From positions 73,903,803-73,967,802 of the forward strand of contig CM039462.1 in assembly GCA_022414725.1 (NCBI GenBank): a stretch of DNA of 64,000 nt, in the 5' to 3' direction. Shown one piece after another: positions 22,011-33,216 of this stretch. Position 1 is the first letter of the stretch, and every line of letters starts with the position of its first letter. The notes beneath the pieces were generated by a model, which did not search any database, had not been told where the DNA came from, and saw only the letters and a program-made list of their open reading frames with translations. This stretch comes from Microglena sp. YARC. Its lineage: Eukaryota > Chlorophyta > Chlorophyceae > Chlamydomonadales > Chlamydomonadaceae. A program made the translations under genes and the position numbers.

Positions 22011-22242
22011 GACGCATGCACATCAACTAAAACCCCGTTTTCTTTGGGGCCACGGTACCGGGAAGAGCGATCGCTTAGTTGCGCTGTCCTTCAAGGACAC
22101 TCTCGAATATTACCGACAAAAAGAAACCGATACGCAAGTCTGCAGGATGGATAGCCCGTGATCTAAAAAAGAACACGATATTCTCGTAACATCCTCAAAT
22201 TGTTGATTCAAAGATCGTATTGGTTCCACTGCCCCGTGGTTG

Positions 22243-22431
22243 CTAACCACCATTCGTTACACGGCTCTTACCTTTTATTTCAAACACTAATTGTTCGAAT
22301 AGTGAATCATCCGGCCTCTGCATTTGCAGACAGAACATCTCGAAATACCTAGGCTCATCTAAATACTTCGGTAAAGAAAGGCTTTGCAGAATGATATTGT
22401 CCGCCTCCGCATTGTCTTGAATATCCTGCAT
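22243..22431 (-). pseudogene. Copy A of the 31554-31748 gene
   Basis: Reads LSLPKYLDE...MFCLQMQRP, matching the copy B gene, with a family 2 end (TTTTCTCAAATAAAGTTTG) just upstream at 22448. Indels break the start and the middle. Confidence 0.45.
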
Positions 22432-22769
22432 CCATGCTTACTACAGTTTTCTCAAATAAAGTTTGACACACCTTATAATCATCCCAAGACTGCAATCTTG
22501 CTTTGGGCAACTCTAGCGTACGCCCCAAATCTGTTGAGACATCGAGAGTCCTCTATCCGGAATGACACGAAAGATATCACCTTCACGTTCCCAAACTCAG
22601 TTTGACGACTGGAGTTTACGACATTTATGTACTACGTGCATCATTTCTAAGACGATCACGTCCCGGGCGGCTTTTCGTTCGATTATCTTGGTAGTGCAAA
22701 CTTGACGTTTAACATATTAAAAAAAATGGAATGAAAAATCGGTAGTCTCCAAATGACAACTCACCGAAC

Positions 22770-24010
22770 AACAATGTCTGACTAAAATCGTTATCATTAA
22801 ATCTACGAAAAACCCAGACAGTCGTCAATCCGATACAGTTTGGAACCTAGCCCAGACACATTAGAAAACCTACGCGGTTCTTGGAAGCCACTACAACTCG
22901 AAGAAGCCACCATTTAGAAGAAAGCTCAAAGCGCAAAAGATCAAGAATCCAAGACCCCTGTCCCAGTACCAACCAACCGCGACATGTATCTTTCCTGATC
23001 CTGATCCAGATCGCTCAATTCCTGATGCTGATCTATCCTCACTGCTGATCCCTACTGCTGATGACTTTACAATGGGAACCATTTACAAGATAACTATACT
23101 GTAATGCTGAATAAAGCTGCCTCAATCTGCGCAAAGCCTGCGCACGATGCCGACTCAAGCTGCCAAATCTGCTGCCTCAAGCTCGCAAGCTGCGCCAACT
23201 GCGCACCCGCTGCTTAATGGCGTATGAGGAATTTGACTTCTCTGACTTGATATGATGCTGCTCAACGCTGCGCTAAGACTGCGCACGATGCGCAAAAGCG
23301 CGCTCAAGCTGCGCAAGCTGCGCCACGATGCTGATGCTAATGAGGAATTGATATTCCGAATCTTGATTTATGGTATGCTGCTCAACCTGCCAAGTCTGCG
23401 CACCCATAGCGCAAGCTGATCTGCCTCAAAGCTGCGCTAAGCTGCCGCAAGGCTGCCGCACATCTGCTGATGCTTATGAGGAATTTGATTTCTTCGATCT
23501 TTGCATATTGATGCTCCAAGCTGCCACGATGCGCAAGCTGCTGCCTCAAGCTGCGCAAGCTGCGCCAAAGCTGCCACGTATGATGACCTTCAAGCTGCTT
23601 CTCCTCCCTGCCTCCTGCTCCTTCTCCTTTATGGAATGGATCAAGTCGATTGTGTGTACATACCATGTACGTCACCGCTGAAAACAGTATGAGGATGCAA
23701 ACAACATCGTTTAGCCCGCCACTCTCTACAGGAGTCTTGGCGACATGACAAAAAACAAAAATGCATCTCCCACGGAACCGCCGAGTCAACATTGGGATGG
23801 AATCTGTTACCAGTTTAAAATCTTCAATTCAACTCTAAATTGCGTACAGCTTCTTATCTGAGCTCAAAATCTAAATTCCGATTGCTATATCAACCCCTTG
23901 AAAGGCTCGAACAAAAACTTCTGTCTTGGTTCAAAGTGATCAAGAAGAATCAGAACATTGCCCGTCTTAAAACAATCTGTCAGAAAAAAACTCTCCGCAA
24001 GGCATGAAAA
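22770..24010 (+). pseudogene. Copy A of the Ala-Gln repeat gene
   Basis: Degraded match to 32109-33110. The opening words, the GCGCAAGCTG repeats (here with irregular spacing, 23100-23580) and the C-terminal region all recur with indels every 10-30 bp. Confidence 0.6.
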
Positions 24011-24430
24011 CCAATGACACCCCACTGATATCTCTAAATCATCGTGGAAAAGACCCAAAACGTAGATTCAACTATCAATGAGTAGATTACCGTTTTTTTT
24101 CCGCACGCATGAATTCCTTGAAAAGAGACGGAAACTGTTAATTCAACGTAAATTGTAGTTAGATTACCGTTTTTTTTTCCGCCATGCTCATGCTACACTA
24201 CATTCTTGCGACTACGAAAATTCGACGACTGCACGCCTGGATCGCAGAGACGCCGTTAGACGGGCGTTTGTTCGTAAAACATCTACTGTTGGTGCCAAAC
24301 CCGCTCCTCGTTCCAGAATAGCATTCTGCTAAAATTTGACACAAGCGTGCAAATCTGCCTCAACATTGATTCGTACGAATTTTACACGTGGAAAACTCAA
24401 TACAATCCCCAACGCCACGAGCTATAAATA

Positions 24431-25414
24431 AAATTCATCAGTGGAATGTGAAAGCGCCCCCTCCACCCCATATGCTCTGACGTTCGTGCTTGCATGAGTT
24501 GAACGTAAGGTGTCTTTCAACATTCTCTCTCCTCGTCGTCCTTCTGTCTACTCGCTGCTCGGCCCCACCATTCGCCGGCGTTCCTGCTTACGCATTGACC
24601 TTATTGACGTGATCGCTGCGCTGCATTGAGAACGCTCGCCGTCGGAACGAATCGCACCCCAAATGTCCGACGAGTGCCGTTCTGCTCCATCTCTCCGATG
24701 CGCCAGCCCTCCGCTTCTGTCCTTGGATCGATTGGCTGACGTGTTGTGGCGTCAACTGTCCTCAGTGCACCACTGTACTTTCCGTCTACATGTGTTTCAA
24801 CGGAGCGCGTGAGTAATTCACGCCTACAAAATGTGTTTTGCCTCTTCTCACGATCGTCCGTGTGCATGAGCATGTCCCGGCCCGTTTCACCAGGACCCAG
24901 TTGGGTAGCCGCTCCGATTGTCTCTCCTCCGAAGTTCCCGTTCATGCGAGCCCTATGACTGCTCCCTCGCGCGCCCATCACGGCCCTTCCAGTAATGCAA
25001 GACTGCCCTACGTTGTGGAAGCGAGGCGTATGATGATGTTCCGGGTACATGAATACCTCCTCTGCCGCCAAGAACGGCCATGTCCACGCGGTTTTAGAAT
25101 CGATTCCCACCACCCCTTTCTTGGCCGAACGCAGCCTTACGTTAGTCTCTATGTTGGCCTCGCATCTGTCGGAACTAACTTCTGCAATGCTCCTAAGTTA
25201 GTGTACGTAGCCGTTGTCTTCTTCTGCTTGCTGCTTCTGATCTAGTTGCAACGTCGACCCCGCTCTACATACATTGCGTAATGGTCGATTCTCTGGTTGT
25301 AACTTAGATGCGTTCCGCTGAAGACGTCTTCCTTTGCTACGGTCGATCTGACCTTACCCATTCCCTACAACTGCCGTCTCCCTCTCTTAAGCATTTTGTT
25401 GATCTTGCATTCCA
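24431..25414 (-). pseudogene. Copy A of the RPB2 C-terminal part
   Basis: Minus-strand fragments such as GAVDATTRQP-like text and GWRIGEMEQNGT match the C-terminal part of RPB2 at 34104-35100, but the frame breaks every few dozen codons. It is cut by the N gap. Confidence 0.65.
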
Positions 25415-26414
25415 NNNNNNNNNNNNNNNNNNNNNNNNNNNNNNNNNNNNNNNNNNNNNNNNNNNNNNNNNNNNNNNNNNNNNNNNNNNNNNNNNNNNNN
25501 NNNNNNNNNNNNNNNNNNNNNNNNNNNNNNNNNNNNNNNNNNNNNNNNNNNNNNNNNNNNNNNNNNNNNNNNNNNNNNNNNNNNNNNNNNNNNNNNNNNN
25601 NNNNNNNNNNNNNNNNNNNNNNNNNNNNNNNNNNNNNNNNNNNNNNNNNNNNNNNNNNNNNNNNNNNNNNNNNNNNNNNNNNNNNNNNNNNNNNNNNNNN
25701 NNNNNNNNNNNNNNNNNNNNNNNNNNNNNNNNNNNNNNNNNNNNNNNNNNNNNNNNNNNNNNNNNNNNNNNNNNNNNNNNNNNNNNNNNNNNNNNNNNNN
25801 NNNNNNNNNNNNNNNNNNNNNNNNNNNNNNNNNNNNNNNNNNNNNNNNNNNNNNNNNNNNNNNNNNNNNNNNNNNNNNNNNNNNNNNNNNNNNNNNNNNN
25901 NNNNNNNNNNNNNNNNNNNNNNNNNNNNNNNNNNNNNNNNNNNNNNNNNNNNNNNNNNNNNNNNNNNNNNNNNNNNNNNNNNNNNNNNNNNNNNNNNNNN
26001 NNNNNNNNNNNNNNNNNNNNNNNNNNNNNNNNNNNNNNNNNNNNNNNNNNNNNNNNNNNNNNNNNNNNNNNNNNNNNNNNNNNNNNNNNNNNNNNNNNNN
26101 NNNNNNNNNNNNNNNNNNNNNNNNNNNNNNNNNNNNNNNNNNNNNNNNNNNNNNNNNNNNNNNNNNNNNNNNNNNNNNNNNNNNNNNNNNNNNNNNNNNN
26201 NNNNNNNNNNNNNNNNNNNNNNNNNNNNNNNNNNNNNNNNNNNNNNNNNNNNNNNNNNNNNNNNNNNNNNNNNNNNNNNNNNNNNNNNNNNNNNNNNNNN
26301 NNNNNNNNNNNNNNNNNNNNNNNNNNNNNNNNNNNNNNNNNNNNNNNNNNNNNNNNNNNNNNNNNNNNNNNNNNNNNNNNNNNNNNNNNNNNNNNNNNNN
26401 NNNNNNNNNNNNNN
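25415..26414. other. Assembly gap, exactly 1000 N
   Basis: A run of 1000 undetermined bases, a placeholder length used when the true gap size is unknown. ORFs that cross it are meaningless. Confidence 0.99.
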
Positions 26415-28650
26415 AAGAGATGAGGGAGGGGTGTGTGGTGCGAATCCGTCTTAATTTGAAGAGACAACTGTGTTTATTTGTTAAACCCCCTTCGATCCAG
26501 TTTAAAACGAACGGGCACACATCAAAGAGACGAATAAAACTAGAGGAAGTACGAAGGACGGCACTGCGCAGTTGGCAAAGGCAAGATGCACAAGCGGTGC
26601 AAGACACCAGGCCAGAGGGCAGAGAGCGTGCACCTAGGCCAAGGAGGGCAGCGAAAGGATAAGCAAAGGCAAGGCGTCACATGGCTCAGGGTGCAGGGCC
26701 GGCATGCATGCAAGCAAAGACAAGGCTGCAGGTGTGTTGGGGTATCCATACTTCGCGCGGATTTTTGGTGTGGTAATGTGCATAAGGTGGTGAGCGTTAA
26801 ATAGATGTTGATGTGTTTTGTCATAATGTGCATTCTAAATCCGGCCCGTCTCTACTTTTGCACCGTCTTTTGAAACGGAACAGAACATTGCTCTTTTCCG
26901 GTTGGTAGTAGGATTTTATCTTCCGTCGATAGAAGCTTTGAGCATATACTTATTTTGAGACGTGCCTTTGCCCTTCTGGGATCGAAGATATAGCTCTCTT
27001 CTTGTCCTTGGGACAGTGCCTTTCCTCCTTATGTGATACGAAATGTTATGCCCTTCTCTCTTTTCTTGGAGACGGGCTGCATCCCTTTATCGTACGAAAA
27101 TTTCCGGGGAAAGCATGTAGCGTATGCAGTGGTGGGTTGAAGGAATCTTGACTTCGGTATTGAGTATGAGGTCGCGAAAGTACCGGGACGCATGGTGGCC
27201 ATACAGGATCTTATCCATCAAGGAAAGGGATCACAAGCGCAGGTCACTCTCTGGTCATTTCGAGTGTGGATGCAGGGGATGCAGGGCTCCTGCGTGGCGA
27301 GTGGGCTTGAGGATTGGTAGAATACCGTTAGATATTGTTGAGGTTTGGACAGGGAATGTCGAGGCTGGAGCAGCCAAGCCTTAGTTCCTGGTGTTGAAAA
27401 CGGCATAACTTGCTTCAGATGAAAGACAGATTGATGCAAGGCTTTCAGGTATTGAAGGACTGTCAAGATGGTGAGTGTATAGCCACTGCTTATGGGTTCG
27501 ATTGGGAGAGGACGAATCGCAGGCTCATGGAGATGTGGTGGTACGATTGTTGTATCTCGTTTATAACATACTTCGGTGGAGGCGCGTGTCGTTGCTGTCA
27601 TACTGCCTCATCACGGCTCGTGTGCGTCTGGCATCGTTCCCAAAGATCGTCTAGAATTGAAGCGTACCCACTCAGTGTGGTTGTGAAAGAACTTCATCTC
27701 AAGCATCGAGAGCAGCGATGTCTCTGGATCTCCGTCGTCGTTGTCAACAAAACTGTGCACAACGAGAGTCACTGCGAAGTTCACCATCCACCCGGTCCTG
27801 AGAGCCTTCAAATTGTGAAGGCGAGTATTTGTAAGCAATGATGTTCCTGCAGCGGACTTTCACAGCACCCTTCTCTTCCAGAATTCACGTACAAATCTCT
27901 GGCCCTGCATGCGGATTGGGAACGAACGGAGAATATCCTGGAATCGCAACGTCATGTCAGACCAAGCTTCTTGGAAAGCAACGTCTCACGAGAGGTACGT
28001 CGCTCATGTAGCGCCGCAGAGATGGCGGGGACTCGATAGCGTGTATGGATGAGGCATGCTTCTTCAAGCTCAACCTAGCCACGTCGCGATAAGATATAGA
28101 AACGGGATTATTGAGGATCGGTGTGCTGGCCGATACATCGGATTTCGTTTGAGTTCGCTACTCAGGGTCGTGAGATCCCTCTCGGTCAAGGGGGGAAAAA
28201 TAAGCGATACTCTAACTTGACCGTTGACACACACATGCGTGCTGAGCGCAAGCCTTCATTTCGGACGGAATTTTTGCATGTGACAGGATGCACCACTCTA
28301 GGGGGCGAGCGACAACTTCCGCCTCCATCAGCCTCCTCCACAATGCGGGCTTTGACACCAGAAACATCAGTCCACGATTCGACGACGCCTTCTTTAGAAC
28401 AGTTTCGCTTTGCTTTGCCTCTGAAAGACCCGTGATACGCATCCTTCGAACACTGCATCGTTCACGAGGGAACACCAGGCTCCAGCTTCTCTTGCACCGC
28501 AATACTAAGCCTCTGTGAACGCTACGTTTCCCACCAACATGAGGTTCGGCGTCCTCTGAGACGTCGCATAATCGATGGTACTTATCATCACTTGTTTGAT
28601 AAATGAAACGCGATGATGTGGAGTGGGCCTGCAGGGAGAAGTTCCATGAT
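26415..28650. repeat. Left part of copy B, poor sequence, no supported gene
   Basis: From about 26810 it matches 18300-20420 with many indels. 26415-26809 has no counterpart and no gene. The open frames here are short and compositionally poor. Neither copy gives a protein I can support. Confidence 0.5.
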
Positions 28651-28879
28651 TTGTTGCACTCAGACCGGTCGATACTGGTATGTGTACAACTTGCGGTAGT
28701 GTGTTGTTTGACCGACGGTCGATGTCTCTGTGAGTGTCTTTGTCGGTTTATCAATTGTTTGCTTGTGCGGATAGGTGTTGTTTAGAGATGTCTCGTGTTT
28801 AGGGTTTCTTGTACGACGGGTTTCTGGTATGGCAAATTTCTAGAAATGTGGTATAAAGTATTCGGGAGATTGGTTACGA

Positions 28880-29762
28880 ATGTTCAACCCTAAAAACGTT
28901 TTCGGGGTACAATTTGTGATGGAGAATGGGGTGCGTCGAGTCTCATATCGTTTGTACATGAACATGAGGCTGACCAACATGATGACGTTGCAGAACTTGT
29001 CGATTATGAAGTGGATGAGGATGAGGAGTGTGCACCTGGGCGAGCGATTTTGTGTGGTCAAGAAACATGCCTCGTGCAACATGGAGTCTGTCCTGTACAT
29101 CGCGACGTCCCGCGTCATCGAGGCGTTCTCGAAGAAGCCTCCAACTTTGGAATAAAAATATCGCGTCGTACAGCAAGAACGAGGGAGACAGTGCGTTCAG
29201 TAGGCGCCCTCATGAACCAGGTGGGGCTTGCTGCGTCGAGCGACCGCAAGCCACTGCGCATCATCGACGTGGGCTGCGGTCGCAGGACAAGCGCAGGACA
29301 GATCGCCTCTCTGATTCCTGCGGCTTCTGCCGAGTACACCTGCATCGACAAGGCCAATGCCGGAGACGTGCGGTTTCGCGGCTAGGTCGCTGAAGCTCGC
29401 GTGTGGCGCAGACGGCGTCGGCATGACCGAGATCCCGGCGACGTCTTTGATGAGACGACGACAACGGACCTCGGTAAGCAGGAGCAGCAACAGATTCGAC
29501 TTGGTGATCATTGACGTTGAGCCGCACGGGCGAGAAATCATGTGTACGAGAAGATCGTCGGGCACCTCGCGGACACGCATCTCGTCCTGCTGAAGCACGT
29601 ATGCGGTATTGCCTTTTCGGGTCGGCCTATGCCGACTGCTTCCTTGCCAAGTACGACGATGAGGGGAAGGTCATGGACTACCTTGCAGTTAAAGTGTTGA
29701 ACGGGTGGTTCCATCGGGACTTGTACGTCCTCATGACGCGACATGGGGGAGTGCGCGGGTAG
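28880..29762 (+). pseudogene. SAM-dependent methyltransferase-like gene, broken
   Basis: The pieces lie in several frames: MFNPKNVFGVQFVMENGVRR (28880), then PLRIIDVGCG near 29250, FDLVIIDVEPHGREI near 29500, and a tail ending LNGWFHRDLYVLMTRH near 29740. hhDhGCG followed by a hhhhD strand is the class I methyltransferase pattern; the spacing resembles cap or FtsJ-like enzymes, but I cannot assign one. At least four frame changes occur within 700 bp, in a stretch of poor sequence, so the real gene may be intact. Confidence 0.45.
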
Positions 29763-29945
29763 CAGGACTCATGAGCTGTTCCGCCTCGGTCGCCGCAGAG
29801 GGGCCGGACGCTCCGCAAGTAACGCTTACTTGAACAAGGACTACCGCACGTACGTGGAGGTTGTCGACGATTTCGGCACGGTTGAACGGGGATAAAGATG
29901 ATTTGACAAGATGAAACATGCGAGAAGCTTTTTCCGACATTTAAA

Positions 29946-29972
29946 TTTCCCACTTTATTTGAAAACAACTGT
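29946..29972 (+). promoter_or_regulatory. Family 2 end
   Basis: TTTCCCACTTTATTTGAAAA then CAACTGTA. In other places this element sits just before a start codon; no gene follows it here. Confidence 0.5.
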
Positions 29973-29990
29973 AATAAATATTCGAGACCT

Positions 29991-30018
29991 ACCTAGGGTT
30001 TAAGTTTGGGTTTAGGGG
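29991..30018 (+). repeat. Short TTTAGGG-like tract in copy B
   Basis: Reads CTAGGGTTTAAGTTTGGGTT then TAGGGG, followed by GTCAACACG exactly as after the longer tract at 20056. Confidence 0.55.
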
Positions 30019-30301
30019 TCAACACGAGACGGGTCTGGAGCTGCCAGATAGCATGCGGGAAAACCTTATCAACAAGACGTTGCAATCGCTAGATATGATA
30101 TCGTACGAATTTTTAACACTGAAAACTCAAACAAACCAACGGTGCGCTGGCATCCTCTCGCAAGGTTTCCATCAGGTTCTTTGCGTTTTCCACCAACATG
30201 AGGTTCGCGGCGTCCTCTGAGACATCACTTTTTGATAAATGCAACGCGATGATGTGGAGTGGGAGCAACGTTGGGCAATATCCCCAATATCGGGCATGTT
30301 G

Positions 30302-30708
30302 CTAGAGCGGAACATCGAGTTTGTCAAGATACTTTGCATCTAATTCGGGTGTCACGTCGTCGTAGTCTTCCAGTTTATCGTTTATAGAGTCAGACCATCC
30401 ACTCAGCTTAATACGGCGTACACTATACCTGCTATCATCGATATGGCCTGGAAACAGATGCACGCGCTTGGTGCGTCGGCCCCCGTGAACGGTCGGTTGT
30501 GCCACTCTGGGTTCTGTGTGAAGAGAAGGTCTATTGACCCGCACACGACGAGCACGAGGATGATCAAGTTTCTCTGTGTGGGCGAACACCACCATGAGCG
30601 AGGTCTCCCAACGATCACAACCAATGCGATAAGGAACGCGACAACCGCTAAAGCGTCCTTCATGTACCCATTAGATGCGAGGTTGTTATTATTATCACTC
30701 CTTGTCAT
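30302..30708 (-). pseudogene. Two-pass membrane protein, frameshifted near 30430
   Basis: From the ATG at 30708: an Asn-rich start, a hydrophobic segment KDALAVVAFLIALVVIVG, a second one (NLIILVLVVCGSIDLLF), and a third, weaker one (ISMIAGIVYAVLSG). The text then continues in another frame as WSDSINDKLEDYDDVTPELD to 30302. The start codon directly follows a family 2-like end (CCCACTTTAATTGATAACA). No family recognised; probably a viral membrane protein. Confidence 0.5.
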
Positions 30709-30949
30709 TGTTATCAATTAAAGTGGGAAATAAAGTGGGTTCGAACCGAAATGCTCAACATCCGGTTACAGTCGACGACGAGATATCGGACATGATCGGT
30801 TACATGCTATTATTTTTTTTGTTTATAATTGTTTAGTAAAATGAAAAGCGTATAATCGTGCATGATAGACCGGATTTGCTTCATGAGCATTTTCCAATTG
30901 TTGTTGCAGTGGTTGATGTAGAGAACTTGAACAGGGGGCAGCAGCATCG

Positions 30950-31306
30950 GTGATTGATGATGGACAATTATCAGAGATCCGAGCCGCTGAGAATATGTTG
31001 CTGCCATTTGCCATCCCTGATTTTACCCACATGGCACCTTCTCCCACTGATCGCACCATCAGGGTAGGGCACCTGCCTGAACAATTGGTGACAAGAAACG
31101 GAGCAATTTTCAATATGGCATGGGACAATACAGTATCTCCGAAATGCACTTTACAACTCATTGGGCGTTTGACCAACGTATGGGGATATGAGTGTAATGG
31201 AAAGTACATGAGTGGAATCACATGGACTGTTGATCGGATCTACGTGGAATCCGATCCTACCAAGAGCTTCCCGCAGAATAACCAAGCAGGATTTTACCTT
31301 TCATGA
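30950..31306 (+). CDS. Unknown protein
   Basis: 118 codons from a GTG at 30950; the first ATG in frame is at 30995 (MLLPFAIPDFTHMAPSPTDR). The middle reads GAIFNMAWDNTVSPKCTLQL and the end WGYECNGKYMSGITWTVDRI. Composition looks like a real folded protein. No family recognised. The start is uncertain. A matching degraded copy lies at 21640. Confidence 0.45.
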   Translation: MIDDGQLSEIRAAENMLLPFAIPDFTHMAPSPTDRTIRVGHLPEQLVTRNGAIFNMAWDNTVSPKCTLQLIGRLTNVWGYECNGKYMSGITWTVDRIYVESDPTKSFPQNNQAGFYLS

Positions 31307-31611
31307 CGCATTGCACATCAACTAAGACCCCGTGTTCTTTTGGCCACGGTACCGGGGAAGAGGCGATCGCTTAAGTGCGGCTGGTCCTTCAATGGACACT
31401 CTCGAAAGTACCGACAAAAGAACGATACGGAGTCTGCAGGATGGAGAGCCGTGATCTAAAAAATAACCACGATATTCTCGTTAACATCCTGCAATTTGTT
31501 GATTCAAAATCGTATTGGTGTTCCACTGCCCCGTGGGTTGCTACACCATTAGGTTACACCGTGCTGTCGTACCGTTTTGATATTTTCAACACTTGTAATT
31601 GTTGCGAATAG
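31290..31611 (+). mobile_element. Family 1 element remnant with F-box-like start and hairpin
   Basis: Near-identical to 44400-44660 (CATTGCACATCAACTAAGAC, GAGGCGATCGCTTAAGTGCG, TCAATGGACACTCTCGAAAG). It carries an ATG at 31441 (MESRDLKNNHDILVNILQFV, then DSKSYWCSTAPWVAT), like the start of a viral F-box protein, followed at 31520-31550 by the hairpin-forming GGTGTTCCACTGCCCCGTGG. The terminal repeats themselves are not recognisable here. Confidence 0.5.
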
Positions 31612-31748
31612 TCAATCATCGGGCCTCTGCATTTGCAGACAGAACATCTCGAAATACCTAGCTCATCTAAATACTTCGGTAAAGAAATGCTTTTGCAGAA
31701 TGATATTGTTCCGCCTCCGCATTGTCTTGAGATATCCGTAATTTCCAT
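31554..31748 (-). CDS. Short unknown protein, probably truncated
   Basis: 64 residues from the ATG at 31748 (MEITDISRQCGGGTISFCKS, then ISLPKYLDELGISRC). The start lies 5 nt past a family 2 end, the same layout as several better genes. The 3' part runs into the family 1 remnant, so the natural end is probably lost. CSVCKC could bind metal. No family recognised. Confidence 0.35.
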   Translation of the reverse strand: MEITDISRQCGGGTISFCKSISLPKYLDELGISRCSVCKCRGPMIDYSQQLQVLKISKRYDSTV

Positions 31749-31751
31749 GTT

Positions 31752-31790
31752 GTACAGATGTTCTCAAATAAAGTGGGACACACCTTATAA
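31752..31790 (-). promoter_or_regulatory. Family 2 end upstream of 31748
   Basis: Plus strand CAGATGTTCTCAAATAAAGT then GGGACACACCTTATAATC. The same 40 bp occurs at 22448, 41372 and 50238. Read toward the gene it is GTCCCACTTTATTTGAG...ATG. Confidence 0.6.
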
Positions 31791-32057
31791 TCATCCAGAC
31801 TGCAGATCGTTGCGTTTGGGCAATCTGGCGTACGCCCCAATCTGTTGAGACATCGGAGAGTCTCTATCCGGAATGACATCCGGAAGATATCAGCCGTTTC
31901 GAGGTTCCAAACGTCAGTTTGACGCTGAGTTGTATGTACGATTTATGTACTACGTGCATCATTTCTAAGGACAAGACGAGCTATTCTGGTCTGTCCCGTG
32001 CGGCTTTTTCGTTGGTATATCTTGGTGTAGTGCAGAAACTTGACGTTTACATGATGT

Positions 32058-32067
32058 AAAAAATTGA
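32058..32067 (+). promoter_or_regulatory. Candidate AAAATTGA-type early promoter
   Basis: AAAAAATTGA lies 41 bp upstream of the ATG at 32109. Confidence 0.4.
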
Positions 32068-32108
32068 ATGAAAATCGGTAGTATCCATATGACAACTCTA
32101 CAACAACA

Positions 32109-33110
32109 ATGTCTGACTATTCGTTATCATTAAATCTCGAAAACCCAGACAGTTTGTCAACCCGATACAGTTTTGGAAGCCTAGGCCCAGACACTATTAG
32201 AAACCTACGCGGTTCTGGAAGCCACTCCAACTTCGAAGAAGCCACCAATTTAGAAGAAGCTCAAAGCGCAAGAAGATCAAGATCAAGGTCCCCTGTTCAG
32301 TACCACCAACCGGACATGTATGTTCCTGACGCTGATTCTCACGATGCTCAAGCTGCTCTGGTTCATCATGTTCCTGATGCTGATGCTGATCCTACTGCTG
32401 ATGATCCTTACCAAGTGAACCATTTACTAAGTATACTGTATGCTGATACAGCTGCGCAAGCTGCGCAAGCTGCGCAAGCTGCGCAAGCTGCTCAAGCTGC
32501 GCAAGCTGCTCAAGCTGCGCACGATGCTCAAGCTGCGCAAGCTGCTCAAGCTGCGCAAGCTGCTCAAGCTGCGCACGATGCTCAAGCTGCGCAAGCTGCT
32601 CAAGCTGCGCAAGCTGCTCAAGCTGCGCACGATGCTGCTCCGGCTGATCCTCTGGTTCCTCCTGCTTATCCTGCTCCTGGAATGTGGATCAAGTCGATTG
32701 TGGTGTACATTACCATGTACGTCACCCTGAACAGTATGGAGGATGCAAAGGCGGATGCATGGTTTATCCCGGCCACTCTCTACAAGATACTTGGCGGACA
32801 TGACCAAAACAACAATGGATTCTCACGGAAATGCCGAATCAACATTGGGATGGAATCTGGTACGAGTAAATCTTTCAGATTCAACTCTGAAATTGCGGAC
32901 ATATTCTTATCTAAGCTCAAATCTAATTTCTCGATTGTAATTCACCCGCTTGAGAAGGGTTCGACAAACTTCTGTCTGTTGGTTCAAAGTATCAAGAAGA
33001 ATCAGGACATTGCCGTTAAACAATTGTCAGAAAAAACTCTCGAAGGCATAGAGCAACCGAAGACCCCCTATGATATCTATGAATTCCTTTTGAAAAGAGG
33101 AAACTGGTAG
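32109..33110 (+). CDS. Unknown protein with Ala-Gln-Ala repeat
   Basis: 333 residues with an intact frame. An N-terminal Ser/Arg-rich stretch (SARRSRSRSPVQYHQPD) leads to an acidic linker. Residues ~113-178 are an array of AAQ/AAH triplets (AQAAQAAHDAQ), encoded by GCGCAAGCTGCTCAAGCT repeats. A globular C-terminal domain of about 140 residues follows (WIKSIVVYITMYVTLNSMED...FLLKRGNW). The repeat is probably a helical or flexible spacer. Function unknown; a DNA- or virion-associated role is only a guess. A degraded second copy lies at 22770. Confidence 0.65.
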   Translation: MSDYSLSLNLENPDSLSTRYSFGSLGPDTIRNLRGSGSHSNFEEATNLEEAQSARRSRSRSPVQYHQPDMYVPDADSHDAQAALVHHVPDADADPTADDPYQVNHLLSILYADTAAQAAQAAQAAQAAQAAQAAQAAHDAQAAQAAQAAQAAQAAHDAQAAQAAQAAQAAQAAHDAAPADPLVPPAYPAPGMWIKSIVVYITMYVTLNSMEDAKADAWFIPATLYKILGGHDQNNNGFSRKCRINIGMESGTSKSFRFNSEIADIFLSKLKSNFSIVIHPLEKGSTNFCLLVQSIKKNQDIAVKQLSEKTLEGIEQPKTPYDIYEFLLKRGNW

Positions 33111-33216
33111 ATTCAACTTACATTGTAGTAGATTACCGTTTTTTTTCCGCACCATTTACAAATGGCCCAATTCAGAATCGATTGGTTCACGGATCACCAA
33201 TTCATTTCTGTACACT

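Larger units (their letters stand above)
18180..25414. repeat. Noisy colinear copy (A) of about 26810-35100
   Basis: Anchors in order: 18300-18600 matches 26810-27120, 19680-19930 matches 28220-28470, 20900-21420 matches 30260-30760, 21500-22600 matches 30800-31900, 22620-24010 matches 31930-33090, and 24480-25414 matches 34130-35100. The copy differs by very frequent one-base insertions and deletions that wreck every reading frame. It ends at the 1000-N gap. This is either a tandem duplication assembled from unpolished reads or an alternative version of the locus joined by scaffolding. Genes in it are listed only as pseudogenes. Confidence 0.8.

Noticed and set aside
25308..26607. Long open frames over 350 codons
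   Set aside because: They cross the 1000-N gap and consist of undetermined residues.
28780..28850. RPB2-like DNA (TTTCTTGTACGACGGGTTTC) resembling 36020-36055
   Set aside because: Only about 35 bp match, in poor-quality sequence; too short to call a fragment.
30823..31221. Minus-strand 132-codon ORF
   Set aside because: Overlaps the better plus-strand ORF at 30950-31306 and its composition is poorer.
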